Of a DNA stretch of 44,579 bases, positions 42,943 to 44,579 are shown one piece after another; positions within the stretch are counted from its first letter, which is position 1; every line of letters starts with the position of its first letter. The notes below the pieces were generated by a model, which saw nothing but the letters and a program-made list of their open reading frames with translations, did not search any database and was not told the origin of the DNA. Both the position numbers and the translations under genes were made by a program. Origin of the DNA: RUG11462 sp045649405 (lineage in GTDB: Bacteria > Bacillota > Clostridia > Oscillospirales > Acutalibacteraceae). Location of the stretch: the NCBI GenBank assembly GCA_045649405.1, contig JAZRPW010000039.1:1-44579 (forward strand). The letters are read 5' to 3'.

Positions 42943-44196
42943 TTAAATCTTTGTTTTAAGCACACTTACCGGGTGAATTAAATGGTCATCGTGTGGGTTG
43001 AATTCCGAAATGTCGGTGTTTTTTAGCAAACTTGCTCTTTGAATTGTATAATTGCCATAACGAACTTTTAGCGCATCAACCGTTTTGTCAATTCGCTCCA
43101 ATTTTGCTTTTTTCTCGGTGTCGGTAAAAAAGTCATACTGCATTGAATTGTCTGCAGAAGAAAAGTCGCAAACTGCAATTCCAATGCTTCTGATTGGGTT
43201 TTCAAAGTTGTAATTTTCAAGAAAAAGGGAATAGGCTTCATCTGCAATTTCTCTTGTAATATCGGTTTCGAATTTTAACTTTTTTTGAAAACTTTCGGTA
43301 ATAAGCTTGTTGTTTCTTGCATGAAATTTGACAACTTTACACCGAAAGCCTTGTTCTCTTAGTCGTCTGCAAACACTCTCTGCTAGCACAAATAAAACGG
43401 CTTTTACATCATCATTCGTAATTAAATCTCTTGGTGTTGTGGTAGAGTTGCCAATTGATTTAACATCAGGCAACTGACTAACTTTATAAACCGGCGTTAA
43501 GTCAAAACCGTTCGCATAAGAATGCAACATAAGTCCTATTTTGCCAAACCATTTTTGCAAAAGTTCTGGCTCAGTATTTGCAACATCGCCAATTGTGTAA
43601 CGATAATGATGTTTTAACTTTTTGTAAGTAGCAGGGCCAATATATAAAAGGTCATTAGCGGGGAGTGGCCATACAAGTTGTTTGAAATTTTCCTTGGAAA
43701 TTACCGTAACAGCATCAGGTTTTTTAAAGTCGCTCCCGAGTTTTGAAAATATTTTGTTAAAACTAACGCCAATGCTGACGGTAATTCCAAGTTCTGATTT
43801 TACTCGTTTTCTGATGATGTGGGCTAGCCTTTCGCCACCACCATATAAATGAGCAGTTTTTGAAACATCAACCCAAGACTCGTCAATTCCAAAAGCCTCA
43901 ATGGTATCAGTATAATCAGACAAAATTTTGTGAACCTCTTTTGAAAAGCGCATATAAAGCGGAAAGTTTGGCGGAACAACAACCAAATTAGGACACTTTT
44001 TTCTAGCAGACCAAAGTGGCTCGCCAACCTTTAAATCATATTTTGCAGCAATTTCGTTTTTGGTCAAAATAATACCGTGTCTGCTTTTATCGTCACCGCC
44101 GACAGCAACAGGCAAGTGCCTAATTTCTGGCCTATGCAAACACTCAACCGATGCATAAAACTTGTTGCAATCAACATGCAAAATAACTCTTTCCAA
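42943..44196 (-). CDS. dinB: Y-family DNA polymerase IV
   Basis: 417 residues, TTG start with GGTGAT upstream (44208-44203). The catalytic N-terminus VDCNKFYASVE places the first metal-ligand Asp at residue 9 and steric-gate Tyr14; the GIDESWVDVS motif supplies the second acidic pair. Thumb (HhH), little-finger and C-terminal parts are present, so it is complete. It carries out translesion synthesis. A LexA-type SOS box and promoter lie directly upstream, and a small conserved gene follows in the operon. Confidence 0.94.
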   Translation of the reverse strand: MERVILHVDCNKFYASVECLHRPEIRHLPVAVGGDDKSRHGIILTKNEIAAKYDLKVGEPLWSARKKCPNLVVVPPNFPLYMRFSKEVHKILSDYTDTIEAFGIDESWVDVSKTAHLYGGGERLAHIIRKRVKSELGITVSIGVSFNKIFSKLGSDFKKPDAVTVISKENFKQLVWPLPANDLLYIGPATYKKLKHHYRYTIGDVANTEPELLQKWFGKIGLMLHSYANGFDLTPVYKVSQLPDVKSIGNSTTTPRDLITNDDVKAVLFVLAESVCRRLREQGFRCKVVKFHARNNKLITESFQKKLKFETDITREIADEAYSLFLENYNFENPIRSIGIAVCDFSSADNSMQYDFFTDTEKKAKLERIDKTVDALKVRYGNYTIQRASLLKNTDISEFNPHDDHLIHPVSVLKTKI

Positions 44197-44212
44197 ATCG
44201 TATCACCCAAAA

Positions 44213-44224
44213 GAACAAATGTTC
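44213..44224 (-). promoter_or_regulatory. LexA SOS box of the dinB operon
   Basis: GAACAAATGTTC, a perfect match to the Gram-positive SOS consensus GAAC-N4-GTTC and flanked by G on the right side (CGAAC on the minus strand). It lies between the -10 and the dinB start. Confidence 0.9.
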
Positions 44225-44233
44225 GATAAGTTT

Positions 44234-44262
44234 ATTTTACACTAAATTCACTCGTTTGTCAA
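44234..44262 (-). promoter_or_regulatory. Promoter of the dinB operon
   Basis: On the minus strand, TTGACA (44262-44257), 17 bases, TAAAAT (44239-44234). The SOS box begins nine bases downstream of the -10, over the expected start of transcription. Confidence 0.8.
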
Positions 44263-44275
44263 TAGGGAAAAATAA

Positions 44276-44306
44276 AAAAAGAGATGTAAAATTTACATCT
44301 CTTTTT
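44276..44306 (-). terminator. Terminator after the CPBP protease gene
   Basis: AAAAAGAGATGTAAA/TTTACATCTCTTTTT inverted repeat with a very small loop, three bases beyond the CPBP stop codon on the minus strand. Confidence 0.88.
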
Positions 44307-44309
44307 AAC

Positions 44310-44579
44310 TTAAATTATACCAAAAATTATAAAGCCGATTGTGTTGATTGCAAAGTTTGCAAAAGCGTGAACTAACCAAGAATTATATATATTTTCGTCG
44401 CTTTCGTTAAGGAAATTAAATATACAACCACCAACAAAAAGACCAAAAAACGCAAGAATAAAAATTCCTATATTAAACCAAGTTGCAGTCATACCAAAAT
44501 GATAAAAAGCAAACAAGGCAGAACTAAAAATGTATGCAAACCATCTTGAAGTTGAAGTTCTTAATGTGATAAATGCAAA
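44310..44579 (-). CDS. CPBP-family intramembrane protease, C-terminal part (cut by window edge)
   Basis: The frame is open from the right window edge; 89 residues are visible. It contains FSSALFAFYHFG, a hydrophobic FGLFVGGCIF segment and SWLVHAFANFAIN, matching the second and third CPBP (Abi) motifs (FxxxH, then HxxxN). The first motif (EExxxR) would lie just outside the window. Family members are membrane metalloproteases, including CAAX processing enzymes and bacteriocin self-protection proteins. The specific role is not visible. Confidence 0.78.
   Translation of the reverse strand, partial: FAFITLRTSTSRWFAYIFSSALFAFYHFGMTATWFNIGIFILAFFGLFVGGCIFNFLNESDENIYNSWLVHAFANFAINTIGFIIFGII

Overview
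The window is a strongly AT-rich, gene-dense piece of a bacterial chromosome. It most likely comes from an anaerobic, spore-forming member of the Clostridia, with a Ruminococcaceae/Oscillospiraceae-like gut lineage as my best guess. Evidence for this is the sporulation genes (spoIVA, a spoIVFA/spoIVFB-like pair, a bofA-like gene), the ctsR-mcsA-mcsB-clpC stress operon, murT-gatD, a tyrosine T-box, strong AGGAGG ribosome sites, and secreted carbohydrate-active proteins with poly-threonine linkers. The exact taxon is inference.

Layout. 1-6.1 kb: two large extracellular modular proteins (the first cut by the window edge), built from repeated carbohydrate-binding-like modules, poly-Thr linkers and a shared C-terminal module, followed by a 48-residue acidic peptide gene. 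6.1-9.0 kb (minus strand): proline operon proB-proA-proC. 9.1-15.5 kb: dxs-tlyA-nadK-argR-recN, followed by an unidentified membrane protein where many sporulating Firmicutes carry spoIVB. 15.6-17.1 kb: tyrosine T-box and tyrS. 17.2-18.8 kb: membrane M23 protein, M50 site-2 protease and a convergent BofA-like protein, together resembling the pro-sigma-K checkpoint. 19-21.7 kb: Cys-rich conserved protein, FAD oxidoreductase, DUF1540 protein, small membrane protein. 21.8-22.1 kb: two tRNA genes (CAU and Trp). 22.1-24.2 kb: secreted tyrosine-phosphatase-like protein ending in the same C-terminal module as the two large proteins at the start.

24.3-26.9 kb (minus strand): TIGR04086 membrane protein, yajC, spoIVA and a 37-residue Cys/Asn/Gly peptide. 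27.0-31.4 kb: ctsR-mcsA-mcsB-clpC with a clear CtsR operator. 31.5-34.2 kb (minus strand): alr-ung-uppP. 34.3-36.4 kb: a 33-residue peptide gene and a U32-family rRNA-modification-like protein. 36.5-39.7 kb: PepSY lipoprotein, murT-gatD (lipid II amidation), zinc-ribbon membrane protein. 39.7-42.7 kb: putative metal exporter, LUD protein and COG2509-like flavoprotein in one operon. 42.7-44.2 kb (minus strand): dinB with a companion gene under an SOS box. The right edge holds the C-terminal half of a CPBP membrane protease.

Most of the window is core housekeeping. The parts most likely to be new are the C-terminal module shared by three secreted proteins, the short peptide genes, the compact spoIVF/bofA arrangement, and two places where a terminator-like hairpin carries the next gene's ribosome site in its 3' arm. 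No CRISPR array, insertion sequence, prophage or obvious defence system is visible.
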